Shown here: piece after piece, positions 29,690 to 40,908 of the stretch | Layout of the letters: each line of letters starts with the position of its first letter | Position numbering within the stretch: position 1 is the first letter of the stretch | Assembly (NCBI RefSeq): GCF_001949145.1 | Contig: NW_019091463.1 | Location: 944,057-997,981 of the forward strand | Length of the DNA: 53,925 nucleotides | Origin: Acanthaster planci | Taxonomy: Eukaryota > Echinodermata > Asteroidea > Valvatida > Acanthasteridae | Direction of reading: 5' to 3' | The notes under the pieces: model-generated | Database searches by the model: none | Seen by the model: the letters and a program-made list of their open reading frames with translations, nothing else | What the model was told of the DNA's origin: nothing | Made by a program: the position numbers and the translations under genes

Positions 29690-30513
29690 GATGTTAAATT
29701 ATTTGACTTGTCGTTCACAATTTGTTCGTCTTAATAATTCCATCAATTCAGATGTTATTGTTTCTAGAACTGGAACTCCACAGGGTACAGTTTAAGCACC
29801 AATTCTTTTTACTGTGTATACTGCAGACTTTCCACTGATGTGAGCTGTCCATTTGTAAAATATGCAGATGATACCGCCCCTATCAGTTTAATACAAAAAA
29901 ATAATGAGTCTATTTATATGGAGCAAATTGTGGACCTACTGTCTGATATGTTGGGCTGGTAATGCGGATAAGAAAGTGAAACAGATAATGGATGACATTG
30001 CCAAACATGCTAGTAGGATAATAGGTGTGTGGTTGCTGTCAGTGGACACAGTCTACGGTCAACTGCTATATGGTAAGCTTCAGCTGGTGTGGGGAGATGC
30101 TGGTCATCCTCTTCACAGTCAGTTTGAGGTTAATATTATTCCATGCAGCGGTAGACTGAGACCAATAGCTGCACACACAAACCAATATCCTTCTTTGTTA
30201 CAGGAAGGTATTTTAATGAGAATTTTAAAAGATAATTTTTATCTGATGGACTGTTTTCTGGTAAGAAGTACTTAAGAAATAAGGAGTGCTTATTTGTGTG
30301 TGTTTTTGTACGATTATTTAATTTTTAATTAAATTTTTAGGTTTTCATTTTTTGGGCGTTTTTCTTTTAAACTGGGTTGGAAATTATGTTATTTATTTTT
30401 GTTTACGTTTATGTGAAATTGTTTGCTTCAATGAGCGACGACAGCAATGAAATTTTCCAGTTTTGGATTTTAATAAAGTTTATCTTATCTTATCTTAGCT
30501 TATCTTATCTTAT
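29690..30513 (+). mobile_element. 5'-truncated LINE with TTATC tail
   Basis: The plus-strand RT core reads RTGTPQGTV, then an in-frame stop, APILFTVYTADF, CPFVKYADDTAPISLI (catalytic YADD, about 29851-29877). The C-terminal region is at 29960-30275 with ASRIIGV and HPLHSQFEV followed by IIPCSGRLRPIAAHTNQYPS, as in CR1-like proteins. The 3' end is a short untranslated region finishing in TTATC pentamers at 30479-30513. The segment between the YADD box and the C-terminal domain is deleted, and the 5' part is absent. Confidence 0.75.
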
Positions 30514-30539
30514 GTAGGGGAACGAGTCCCATATGGAGG

Positions 30540-31000
30540 CATCCTATAAATCGGTGAAGGTGTCTGCAGTAGAACTGATGTCTACAAGCTCTGTAAAAGC
30601 TGACCAGGATATCAAGTGGATAAGATTTCCGACATGATCAAAGTCCCCACATTGAAATTGAAGAAATTAATGAAGGACTGCTGGGTGAGGTGGTGGTTTG
30701 TGCGGGCAGAATGTTACTAGTACAGCAAGCTTAAGGTAGTCTAACTCAACAGGGCTTGGAATAGGGGTAACTGAAGCAATTCCGTCATGACAACTGAAAA
30801 AACCAGATCAAATGTAGAACCCACTGAGAGGTTATCTCGGCCACAGGGATGGATCAATGATGTAACAAGCTGTTCAAGGATGAATTCTGAGACAATTTCA
30901 AATAGTCTAAAACAATTTTAGCTGCACTGATGAAGAGGGCTGATGTCAACATTACAGTCACCCAAAACAAGGCAACCACCGAAGTTCTTCATATTGGCAG
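30540..31000 (-). pseudogene. LINE endonuclease fragment
   Basis: On the minus strand: FGGCLVLGDCNVDIS (the GDFNxD motif of apurinic-type endonucleases, with Cys for Phe, about 30970-30935), then LEQLVTSLIHPCGRDN and STFDLVFS. It has stops. Its order and strand suit the RT fragment at 29020-29510, so both are probably one LINE split by the plus-strand LINE between them. Confidence 0.65.
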
Positions 31001-31239
31001 ACTACATATATAATGCTTCCTGGAGTTTTGGCCAGTACATGTATGAAGTAGTCGATGACGGTGGACGATACAATGGACCAAGTAGCCAGGATACTGTTGA
31101 CAATCTAAAGGCGACTTTCCATATGCACGTCAACACTTGCGCCAAGCGTTGCATAACTATTCGGACTTTAAAAATAGCAAATAACATCACGTATTTTATG
31201 CACTCATTTCTGATAACAGAAATCACACACTGCATTTGA

Positions 31240-31350
31240 AAAATTTCATGACTTTTCCACGACTTTAGACATTTTTACAAAATTCCATGACTTTTCCAGG
31301 CCTTGAAAACAAAAACAAATTTGCATGACTTTTCCAGACCGCGGGAACCC
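31240..31350. repeat. Short relic with CATGACTTTTCCA repeats
   Basis: Three copies of CATGACTTTTCCA(G/C) at about 30 bp spacing end in GCGGGAACCCTG. This is a pattern I associate with the terminal region of hAT-type MITEs in aquatic animals. The other end was not found. Confidence 0.45.
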
Positions 31351-34000
31351 TGCTGCAGGCGGTGGGAGGTTTGCTCATGTGTGTGCAGTGTAGTGATTAT
31401 GCATAACTTTATAATTTATGCATTTGCATGCTACACCAGTATTCTCTAAGGCCTTAAATATTTTAGCATATAACTGCGTATGAATCGAGAACTCCATGCG
31501 CATGATCAATTTTATGTGACATATGGGCCATGCAGGTACGTAGCTCAATGGGTTCGTGGAATTAGTCGGTCTCTGCTTGTTGTTAGCCACCACGTCAAGT
31601 TGAAATTTTCAAAAGCATCCATGCAAGCTCTCTGTTTTTCAAATTACTAGCAGTTTGGTACATGAATTGACTTTTAATGCTTTGTCAGAAACCTGTATAC
31701 ATGTATAGGGTGGTTATGGTCAAGTTTTATGGAGTTCTCACTTGGTTACTTTTCATGCTCAAAGGGGTCTTGACCCGATACAGCACTGGATAAAAGTCCA
31801 TGTCAAGTGCCTTGCCTGCCTGGTCACTAAATGACCAATCTGGTGAAATTTATTATTTTAAATCCGGCCTATAGCAGCTGAGTTGATCATATAATTGGGT
31901 CATGATCTGGCAGCTGGTTTGCCCCCGAGATTTCGAAAAGCCAAGCATTCCTGGTCCTGCGACTGTGCTGAAATGCAAGCATTTCTGTCAGCAAATTCTG
32001 TACTGCATACTGAATCATCAGTAGTGTTGGAGGATTCTGAGATCCTGTTTTTTCAAATTTTCTTTTGCACAAGTGTTGGCTCTCTGTTTTAGGCGAGTCT
32101 GAGTATTACTTTACTCATTCCTTGAATTCTTCTCCTTTTTTTTTTTGCATTTACGTGTGTACTTATTACCAGTTTATTATGACTCTTCCAAGGAAGTCAG
32201 AAGAAATTGCCATCCTGCTACATCTTTGAATGGCAGAATTTTGTAGTTTAGACATTTTAATAGAAAGATAAGGACTTTGTTGAAATTGCCTTGATGTGCC
32301 ATTTGCCCCTACATTTACATGTACATGTATATATGGAGTAAGATTGATATTTTGGGAGGAAAATCATCCAAACTGTGTCATTTAATTATCAGCAGGCCAG
32401 ATGCCTTGAAATATGTACATGTATTTTCTTCTTGACTGTTGAGTTATCATTTTGAGTGATGCTAAACTGATGACAAATTCTCTGAACTTCATTTGGTAAT
32501 ATGTACCAAGTTGAATTGTGTATTTTCTTGATCTATTTACAAGGGGCAAGCACTACATTAAGCCTAAACCATCCAGGTAGAAAGGAACTGTTGGGAACAG
32601 GACTTTGCATGGGGGACTGTGAGAACATGGGGACCTGGGTTTCAGTGGAGGCTGCCACCTTTCCTGACCTATGCCTTCTCTACCAAAGATAGAATGGGCA
32701 GGAATCAAACAGCTTTTGTTAAGTCTGCAGTTCAATATTTTTGAATTGTTGGCCTGCGTATTGACTTACTCCCAGAGCCACATGTTTAGTGTTGCATCAA
32801 GATCGGTGATTATGCTAATATTCGAAGCAATCTGTAGTTGATGCACGTACTGAACACACAGTGCATGTATGGTTTTAACCCAATCTGAAATGCACTTCAG
32901 AAGATGCAGTACTTTTACTAGCAACACAACAGGGCAGAATCAAGTTCGGGTCTGTAGGACCACTATATACTCTCCTTGCTACAGCCATTACACTACAGTA
33001 CACGCTATTTCCTTTCAACACATGAAATCTGCCTGCCTATTTACCAGAGCATGACAATACACACCTACATGTTTTCCCTGCGATGTGGTTGGAACATCGC
33101 CAATGGCTTCAAAACAGTGTGGCTCCATTATACACATTACATGTACAAAGCATATGGCTCTTACCACTACAGCTCATACACCGTCAAGTTGCCAGCATCA
33201 GCAATGTATGGCAATTGTTTTTCTTTTCTGGTGCACAGTGTATATGTGTAACTATTTAATACTGGAGTGACATGAGGCTGGGGAGGCCTATATACATGTA
33301 AAAACCTGCTTTAAAAAAATCTGGATGTGTAGTCTCAAAAGAAATATACATGAAGTTATAAATGCAATAATATTGTTAACATAAATGCAACCATCACATT
33401 TTTATGAGGACTAAACTGATGGTAATGGTTGTAAATGGGATATCAAAATGTGACATGGCAATAATGGCAGATTAAAAAGTCTGTAATAACTGTTATAAAT
33501 ATTGTTTGCTTTTTTTGTTGTGCTGCTGTTGTTGTTGTTATGTATGTTGTTATGCCTTCTGAATGCTCCTACATATGTTCAGTTGAATAACTGACAGATC
33601 GTGTATTTTGTAAAGTCATCTTTGTCTACGGTAACGTTCATAACATATTTCTTCATTAGAAGCCCAGTATAAGAACTTACAGACACCATATTGCCATTCT
33701 GTTCTGTTTATTTGGCAAACTGTGTGTTTACAGACCGATTTTTGGATGGTGACATGTGACAATGTACGAAAGTCGCTCGGCGTCCTGTCTTTACTAAAAC
33801 CCATTTTTCCGTCTAGATGTCACAAATTTGTAACCAGTAACCACACGTGCACATATGAAAAATGCAACAAGCCCAACTCCTTGAACAATGGATGCAGATA
33901 ATCAATCTACACATATTTTGCCATCTGCAACTTCACACTGTAACTGTAGGGATTAATTTTTTAGCAACTGTTGATGAATTAAAGATTTTTTCACAGGAAG
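31350..34000. other. Stretch without recognised genes
   Basis: Open frames of 60-90 codons occur (31895-32092, 32501-32692, 32869-33251) with no domain I recognise. A GTTGTT-rich microsatellite is near 33520-33550. Confidence 0.4.
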
Positions 34001-36060
34001 TTCAGGTCAGATGATGTCATCAGTCCAAATATTTGCACAAATGTCACAGGCATGGAAGTCATTGTATCTACCAATTTCCAAGCAAATCCAACAAACTTCG
34101 CTACAGACATCTATTCAAAATAGATTTTTGAATTATTTAACCTGTCACCAGAGGCGCACTCAAGTGTTGCATGACGTCACCGGTGCATGTTTTGAGGAAT
34201 ACTATTGTGTCAGAGACTAATCTCTAATCTATTTTTAATTATAAAGCACTTCCAGTTTGGGCCGGGTCAAAGGGTCAAACGATTTTATGTACAACTTAAC
34301 AAGTAGGCCAAAGATTACTCTATCATTAATTTTGGTGCAAAAAGCGAGCTGCGGGAAGATACAGTTGATTTTACATGGATTTTAAAAGATTTAACATGAA
34401 TAAAAATTAAAGCGCTTGTACTGGTACATGTAATTTGAAACATAACGATGTCATCACACAAACATATGGCGACAATTAAATTTTCAAAATTCTACAATAA
34501 ATCAGATGATGATGTAATGATGATGTCATGATCAATTTCTTTAAAATATTCGTATTCATAGACTTGCATATACAGGTTTTAACAAAAAGACATCCACTTC
34601 ACGAGATATAGTATTTTAAAAACTGCACCTTTAATGTCACGTGACTTGCCACGTGATGATGTCATCATTACATGACATCAATTTTCATCTATAACACTTC
34701 CCTTTCTAAATTCATGTACACACTGTACATGTACCTGCCAAGTTTCAACCCAATGGGACACGCACTTCAGCATTTAAAGGAGGCACCTTTAATATCATGT
34801 GACTCGTCTCCTGATGACATTGTCATCACATGACATCAATCTCCATTTTATAAACTTTCCCTTCCTAACTATATGTGCATCCATGCACACAGTAGCCAAT
34901 ACACAGTATGTGAATGGGATTTTCGAGTTCGCAAGTATTTTAAGGTGGTTTTCGTCGTCAACACTTCATCTGTGTAAAGATGTACACTACTTATGTACTT
35001 AATGCAGTTGACTTCAATGTTTGAGCCACATGTATCATCTAATGAACAATTCATGCTTAAATCTGTTATGGTTGATTTTTTACCGAATTTTAAAGAGTAA
35101 AAAGGACATTTAATTATAACTAGCGGTATGATGACATCATCAGCCCCAAATTTAACACATGTCATGTCATGTCATGCTATCTTAATGATTGACACAATAA
35201 TACACAATGTTGAATGCCATTAAGTGATGAGGGCCCACTACGCTCTTTTCATAATACACAGACAAATTTAACTGTTCAGTTAGTTCAGTTTAATTTATAC
35301 GTGAGACAAAAAAATCAACACTTCTTCAATATCTGTTTGGAATAAGATGACCTCGATTACAATCTCAGATACAAACACAATATGTTTCCCATGCCTACAT
35401 TAAAGCATAATGGGCAACAATTGATTTAATGAACACTTATTTCCAAATGCGAATGCTTAATTCAATTCACTCCGTACTTTTGCCTGAAATTATCAGTGAG
35501 GCAATACAAAACGTGAAATTTCATCAAGTGAGGGCGCACTTCAGTTTTTCCAAAAGGGGATTGATTGCCTGAACGAGGATATACTGCAGTACAGTGTACA
35601 TGGTGTACAGATTTGCAACCGTGACCATGTAAAGTCGTCGGATTCAGATTTGCGACTGTTAAGGCCATTGATATACACAAACTAAAAAATGTTGATTTCA
35701 AAGACGGGAAGAAAAATAATGCAAACATCAATTTCACACAATTCTTTCTAAGGTACATCTTATTGCCTATTTGACAGTAACTAGACAAAGTGATTACTTT
35801 TCACAACTGTATCTGTGCGTGCACAGCAGCACAAACTCTAAATGTGGAATTTAAGCATGAAGAACTACAGAAGAAGAATGTTAAGAACTACATGTTTACT
35901 CAAATTATTGAACATTGAACCTGGTCCAGAGGTTGAAGGAGTATCAAAGTTAATCTTAAAGTGTCCTTACTATTTAAATGTCATTATTCAATGTCCTTGG
36001 GTCGAACAAATGGCCCCTACGCACCAGTCGTTTTTTGCTAATTTCTCAATTAAAAATATT
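34000..36060 (+). repeat. Composite CRE-rich repeat, copy A
   Basis: The module order is: M1 part (34000-34400: GATGTCATCA, ACATCTATTCAAAATAGAT, GTCACCAGAGGCGC), a degraded ~170-type unit (34480-34560), two ~150-160 bp units with CACGTG and GATGTCATCA boxes (34620-34850), M0 (34870-35160: CACACAGTAG... GATTTTTTACCGAATTTT...GATGACATCATCAGCCCC) and M3 (35160-36060: GGCCCACTAC, TGTTTGGAATAAGATGACCT, CACTCCGTACTT, GAGCGCACTTCAG-like). The same modules recur at 36880-39900, 43850-48080 and 48170-49600. No coding capacity was recognised. Confidence 0.75.
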
Positions 36061-36159
36061 AGAGAAAACCTGCATTTGTGCGTTAGGGCACAAGAAAAGT
36101 GGTGCCAAGAAAAACTGTGTGCAAAAGAAACAGAGTTTTGGAGAGAACACCAACAAGAA

Positions 36160-36850
36160 AAGAAACATCTTGACAAAAAAGAATGCCTTTTTCACAAAAT
36201 GCAAAAAAGCCCAAACAAAATTTGAACAAAAAGAATGCCCTTTTTGCAAAGTTGAAAAAAAAACAAAAAAAAAGAACACAAGTTATGTAAAGTCAAGAGT
36301 TTTTCGCTTTGAGAAAAATCTGCAAAAATTGCGAATTTGGGTGTAGAAAGCGGAAAACACAATTCTTGTAAAAATAACACAAATATTTTTGATCTCATTT
36401 TCACTGTTTAATTCACTTTCAAAGTAACATTTGGTAGCATTTCGCCTCCTATTTTTCCTTAGCAATATCGCAGAAATCGGTATTGATTTCTTCTGGCTCC
36501 GCGCCGCGGGGATCACACAGGTCCCCGTTCCCTACATAGTGCCCAGACGTCTCACAGCTTATGAATAAATCAATAGGGACAGGGACCAGTCCAAGATCAC
36601 AGTGGCATGGTGCGTGTAGGTCCTACATGTATTATGCCAAAGATACATACATGTATGTACAGTCACATACAGTTTTTGTACACAAAATTTAGAAAGTCGA
36701 AGAAAGCAGAATTTGACTTTCAGAAAGCAAAGATTTCCTGTCTTAAGGTAATGCCTTTTTCACAAAATTGCAAAAAAGCCCCCCCCCCAAAAAGAACAGA
36801 ATTAATGCCTTTTTTGCAAAATTGCGAAAAAGACAAAAAGAGAAGAAAAC
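36160..36850. repeat. Hairpin mini-repeats (CTTTTTCGCA...TGCGAAAAAG family), cluster 1
   Basis: Units of the form AGAATGCCTTTTTCRCAAAATTGCRAAAAAGCC recur at about 36180-36220, 36225-36260, 36748-36780 and 36800-36835. Each is an imperfect inverted repeat around an AAAATT-like loop. A CpG-rich 36480-36560 block (CGCGCCGCGGGG) lies between. Open frames here are Lys/Phe-rich by-products. Confidence 0.65.
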
Positions 36851-36879
36851 TGGAGCTTATCTGTCTGTTTGCCAACTGT

Positions 36880-37600
36880 ATGCCCTACGCACTGTGCGCC
36901 GTCTATGTTCAAGCAGATAATGGGCGTCCACACACACAGTAGCGTATGCACAGCATGCTAATGGGATTTTGGAGTTGGCAATTTATATTTTAGGGGTTTT
37001 TAGTCGACAGCACTTCACGTGTGTGAAAAAGTGCACCAGTTATGCACTTTATGCAGTTGACTTCACTGTTTTAGCTGTCATCTCATGCACAATTCAAGCT
37101 TATATCTCTTACGGTTGATTTTTTACCGAATTTTGAAGAATAAAAGAAGTTTTATTGTAACTTCCGGTCTGATGACGTCATCAGCCCCAAACTTCACAAA
37201 CATGTTGACTGGGTACAGATGGTAATCTACATCAATTTTCAGGCGATTCGGACAAACTTCACCACTGACATCTATTCAAAATGCATTTTTCGGAATTTTT
37301 AACCTGTCGCTAGACGGCGCTCGACAATTAGGTGACATTATCAGTGGATGATTTGAAGAATACTATGACCCAACAGACTAACACCATCAAAAACAACTTG
37401 ATACTTGTTACCACTTTTAAACAATAAGGCCACTTCCGGTTTTGACAGGAAGGAAGGGTCACGTGATTAGACCCACACAAAATGAATTCAAGACCATATT
37501 TTATCCTCGCACTTGCTCCAAACAGAATGTTGCGGGAGGCCAGGGTTGATTGTATATGGATTTTTATACATTTAACGGAATATTTAAATATTCAAAATTT
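36880..37600 (+). repeat. Composite repeat copy B, modules M0 and M1
   Basis: This ~720 bp region is matched closely and collinearly by 48215-48930 (shared GGGCGTCCACACACAC, GCTAATGGGATTTT, GATTTTTTACCGAATTTTGA, ACTTCCGGTCTGATGAC, TTTAAACAATAAG, CACTTGCT-CAAACAGAATGTTGC). It begins with a CACACA stretch and ends where the ~170 bp tandem units begin. Confidence 0.8.
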
Positions 37601-38330
37601 AATAATAAATCACTTGATGACATCATCATGACGTAAATATATCAGAATTATCTTTGTTTTATATTTAGTGCTTGCTGTAAGTTTGATGACGATCAACGAT
37701 TACTAAGGTACGAAAATAGTGCCTCCAAAATGTGTACAAAGTCAATGGGCTACAATAAATATTGAAAAATCAATAATAAATCCTTTGATGACGTCATCAT
37801 GATGTAAATATTTCGGTATTATCTTAACTTTATGGTGAGTGCTTGGTGTAACTTTGATAACAATCAAATATTGCTAAGTCAAAATAGTGCCTCAAAAATG
37901 TGTACAAAGTCAATGGGCTGATATAAATATTGAAAAATCAATAATAAATTACTTTCCATTTCCATTCCATTTCATTTATTTCCACAGAGTTCACAAATAA
38001 ATACATGTACATAATATCGACAAAAATGATTCAACAAGAGTGAAGACTGAGGGGGGCCCAAAAGAAGCTAAACTTGTGAATATGGGTCCCTTGTACATAC
38101 ATATAATGAGCATTTTGAGCCAAAATGCAACATGCATATAATTATTATAATTATCAACAATTGAAGTGATTATGGTTCAAAACAAATACTGGACTTATAA
38201 AGACGTTACCTTGATTACGTCATCATGACGTCATTGTTCTAGGACCATCTATGCATAAGGGTTGTTCATTGACATAATTTGATGAAGATCTGGAGTTGCT
38301 GAGGGACCAAAGTCTTGGGCAGAAAAAACA
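37600..38330 (+). repeat. ~170 bp tandem units, copy B
   Basis: The landmark TGTGTACAAAGTCAATGGGC recurs at 37731 and 37899 (period 168). Each unit has AATATTGAAAAATCAATAATAAAT, then TTGATGACGTCATCATGACGT, then a CTTTGATGA-GATCAA phrase. A further block at 37960-38160 interrupts the array before another unit at 38200-38340. Confidence 0.75.
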
Positions 38331-38439
38331 TGCACAAAACAAATGGCATTTGGGTCAGAAGAAGAAGAAACAAGAGGTTCTATGTGTGTTTGCAACAGAA
38401 CATAGGGCATTTTCGCTTTTCATTGAAAATGCCATCATC

Positions 38440-39320
38440 GTGATTGCATATCTGCAAATTTTCATCCCGCTGGGACATGTACTTTTGGAGATATAAGGCA
38501 TTAAAGGATACACCTTTATTGTCACAGGACTTGTCTACTGATGACGTCATCATCCCATGAGGACAGTTTTCGTCTATCACACATCCTCTTCCAGATATCT
38601 GCTAACTTTCAACACGCTGGGCCATGTCCTTTTGGAGAGACAGGGCTTAAAGAATGCACCTTTAATGTCACGTGACTTGCCAACTGATGACGTCATCATT
38701 CCATGAGGTAAATTTTCCACTATCACACATCCTCTTCCAGATATATGCCAAGTTTCAATCGACTGGGACATGTACCTTTGGAGATATAGAACATTAAAAG
38801 ATGTATATTTAATGTCACGTGACTTGTCAACTGATGATGGCATCACTCCATGAGGTCAATTTTTGTCTGTAACACATCTCCTTCCAGACATCTGCTAACT
38901 TTCAACATGCTAGGACATGTACTTTTGAAGATATAGGCTTTAAGGGATGCACCTTTAATGTCACGTGACTTGTCAACTGATGACATCATAATTCCATGAG
39001 GTAAATTTTCGTCTGCGAAGTGAAACTTCGCAGACGAAAATTGGGACACCAACTGGGACATGTATGTACTTTTGGAGATATAGGTCTTTAAATGATGCAC
39101 CTATCATATCACGTGACTTGTAAACTGATGACGTCATCATTCCATGAAGTTAATTTTCACCTATCACACATACCCTACCACACATCTGCTAAGTTTCAAC
39201 CCGCTGGGACATGTACTTTTGGAGATAAAGGGCTTCAAAGAGTGCACCTTAATATCATGTGACTGCTAATGACGTCATTCTCACGCAATAGTTAATTTTC
39301 GTCTGTAACAGTTCTGTCAC
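38440..39320 (+). repeat. Six-unit ~147 bp tandem array with E-box and CRE palindromes
   Basis: The landmark TGGGACATGT (or a one- or two-base variant) occurs at 38471, 38618, 38764, 38911, 39054 and 39205, giving spacings of 147, 146, 147, 143 and 151 bp. Each unit runs: TACTTTTGGAGATATAGG, AAAG-TGCACCTTTAATGT, (G/A)TCACGTGAC, TTGTCAACTGATGACGTCATCA, TTCCATGAGGT, AATTTTCGTCTGTAACACA, CTTCCAGACATCTGCTAAGT. In units 2 and 5 intact CACGTG and TGACGTCA centres are exactly 20 bp apart (38671.5/38691.5; 39112.5/39132.5), and unit 4 keeps the spacing with one changed CRE base. Related units lie at 34620-34850 and 46140-48080. No protein is encoded. Confidence 0.9.
39004..39042. repeat. Perfect 18 bp hairpin inside the 147 bp array
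   Basis: Left arm AATTTTCGTCTGCGAAGT (39004-39021), loop GAA, right arm ACTTCGCAGACGAAAATT (39025-39042). The left arm starts as normal unit sequence (AATTTTCGTCTG), and the right arm is its inverted copy, replacing the usual ACACATCTCCTTCCAGACATC. Confidence 0.92.
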
Positions 39321-39900
39321 TAGTTATCATAATGACTGTCATAATAAATACACCTTGTTGACTTCCATCAAGTGAAGGCCCACTACACTCTTTACATAAT
39401 ACAGATACAAATTTAACTAACAGACTCCACAAACCTTAGACTTCAGTTCCATTTAATTTGTACGCGAAACACAAAATCAACATCTCTTCAATACCTGTTT
39501 GGAATAAGATGACCTAAATTGTGACCTCAGAAACAAATTCAGTATGTTTCCCTTGCCTACTTTAAAGACGAATGATTTCATGAATAGTTGTTTCAAATTC
39601 TAATGCCTAATTTAATTCACTCCGTACTTCTTACGCTCTCTATACTATGGTCAAACACAGGGAATTAATCAAATGATCAGTCAGGTAATACAAACGTGGA
39701 ATTTCATCATGTGAGAGCGCACTTCAGTTTTTTCATAAGATGATTTGATGCACAGATTGCCCGATCGGGGATATGCTTACTTTAACAACACTCAAAATAC
39801 TGAACAGTGAAACTGGTCCAGAAGTTGAGGGATTATCAGTTAAAGAATATTAAACTGTCCTTACTATGTATAAAGGAAAAGAGAAGAACTGCATTTGTGC
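39310..39900 (+). repeat. Composite repeat copy B, module M3
   Basis: Collinear with 35180-35980 (GGCCCACTAC, CTGTTTGGAATAAGATGACCT, TATGTTTCCC, AATTCACTCCGTACTT, GAGCGCACTTCAGTTTTT, CTGGTCCAGAAGTTGAGG). Spacing differs by deletions of tens of bases. Confidence 0.75.
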
Positions 39901-40483
39901 TTTAGGGCATTTAACTATTGTATGTTATATAAATCACGGTAACGACTTTTTTGCCCTGGATACTGATTAAGTCCTTCTGCAGAACAGTCTCGGAATGAAA
40001 TGCATTTCCATCAACCACACCACCGTGTCAAAAGACTTCCTTTGTGTACTGTGCTGGTAAAAATTCTTCTGTCATCTGTTAATGAAGGAACCATTTATGA
40101 TGGTGGTACATGGATGTAAACCCCCCCCACACACAAACAAACACACCCCTGTTAGAACATGAACACGTGCCAATACAGCGTACATGGCACATGTATTCAT
40201 TGGCACACCAACCTTGCGTTCTCATTAACTGGGCAGTATGTGGGGACCTTAATGTTAAAGGGGGGGCAGGCACATGGCTGTTCATTTATGTTGGTGGTAG
40301 ATGGATGCAAACCCCCCCCCACATACACTGCACATACAAACTTAGATTCATGGCTGCATTAATCAGAACTGGCAAACTGTATGTCAATGCAACAGTAGGC
40401 CTTTCACTTTCACCTGTTAATTTCTTTCCTTTGTTGTACAGCAGGTTCCTTCAGAGTGGATAGCCGTGCACCTGATCTACATG

Positions 40484-40908
40484 CAGTGTTGTAGTCGAGA
40501 CCACTTAAGACCTTCACAAGACCAGTCGAGACCAGTACAAGACCAACACAAGACCTCCAGTCTGAATTCAAGTCACAAGCTATTCAAATGAACTGCAACA
40601 AAAGATTCCTTTGTCATTGTTCACCCTCTTATTTGTGACTGGTCTTAGGCACGGTCTCATGCATGGTCTCGAGTCTGGTCTTGTGTCTGCGGGTCTTGCG
40701 ATGGACTTGTGTCTGGTGTGTCTGCTGGTCTTGCGATGGTCTTGTGTCTGGTCTTGTGTCTGCGGGTCTTGCGATGGTCTTGTGTCTGGTCTTGTGTCTG
40801 CGGGTCTTGCGATGGTCTTGTGTCTGGTCTTGTGTCTGCGGGTCTTGCGATGGTCTTGTGTCTGGTCTTGTGTCTGCGGGTCTTGCGATGGTCTCAACTA
40901 CAACACTG
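40484..40908. mobile_element. hAT-like non-autonomous element (425 bp) with 8 bp TSD
   Basis: The terminal inverted repeats are CAGTGTTGTAGTCGAGACC and GGTCTCAACTACAACACTG (one mismatch in the inner part). The flanks are a perfect 8 bp target duplication TCTACATG at 40476-40483 and 40909-40916. 5'-CAGTG ends and 8 bp duplications are typical of hAT elements. The interior is made of CAAGACC-type repeats on the left and an expanded 38 bp minisatellite on the right. The element interrupts copy 1 of the triplicated segment; copy 2 keeps the empty site (TGATGTACATGTAACTGC near 41550). Confidence 0.93.
40675..40893 (+). repeat. 38 bp minisatellite inside the hAT-like element
   Basis: The marker GCGATGG occurs at about 40698, 40733, 40771, 40809, 40847 and 40885, spacing 35 then 38 bp four times. 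The unit is GGTCTTGCGATGGTCTTGTG plus TCTGGTCTTGTGTCTGCG. Because 38 is not a multiple of 3 and the unit lacks stops, several plus-strand frames stay open; these are not genes. Confidence 0.92.

Noticed and set aside
38296-39100. Several 60-90 codon frames across the 147 bp array
   Set aside because: The same short peptides recur with the repeat and have no start context or domain; they are repeat shadows.
38440-39320. CRISPR-like array
   Set aside because: Units are about 147 bp with no short identical repeats separated by unique spacers, and the sequence is eukaryotic.
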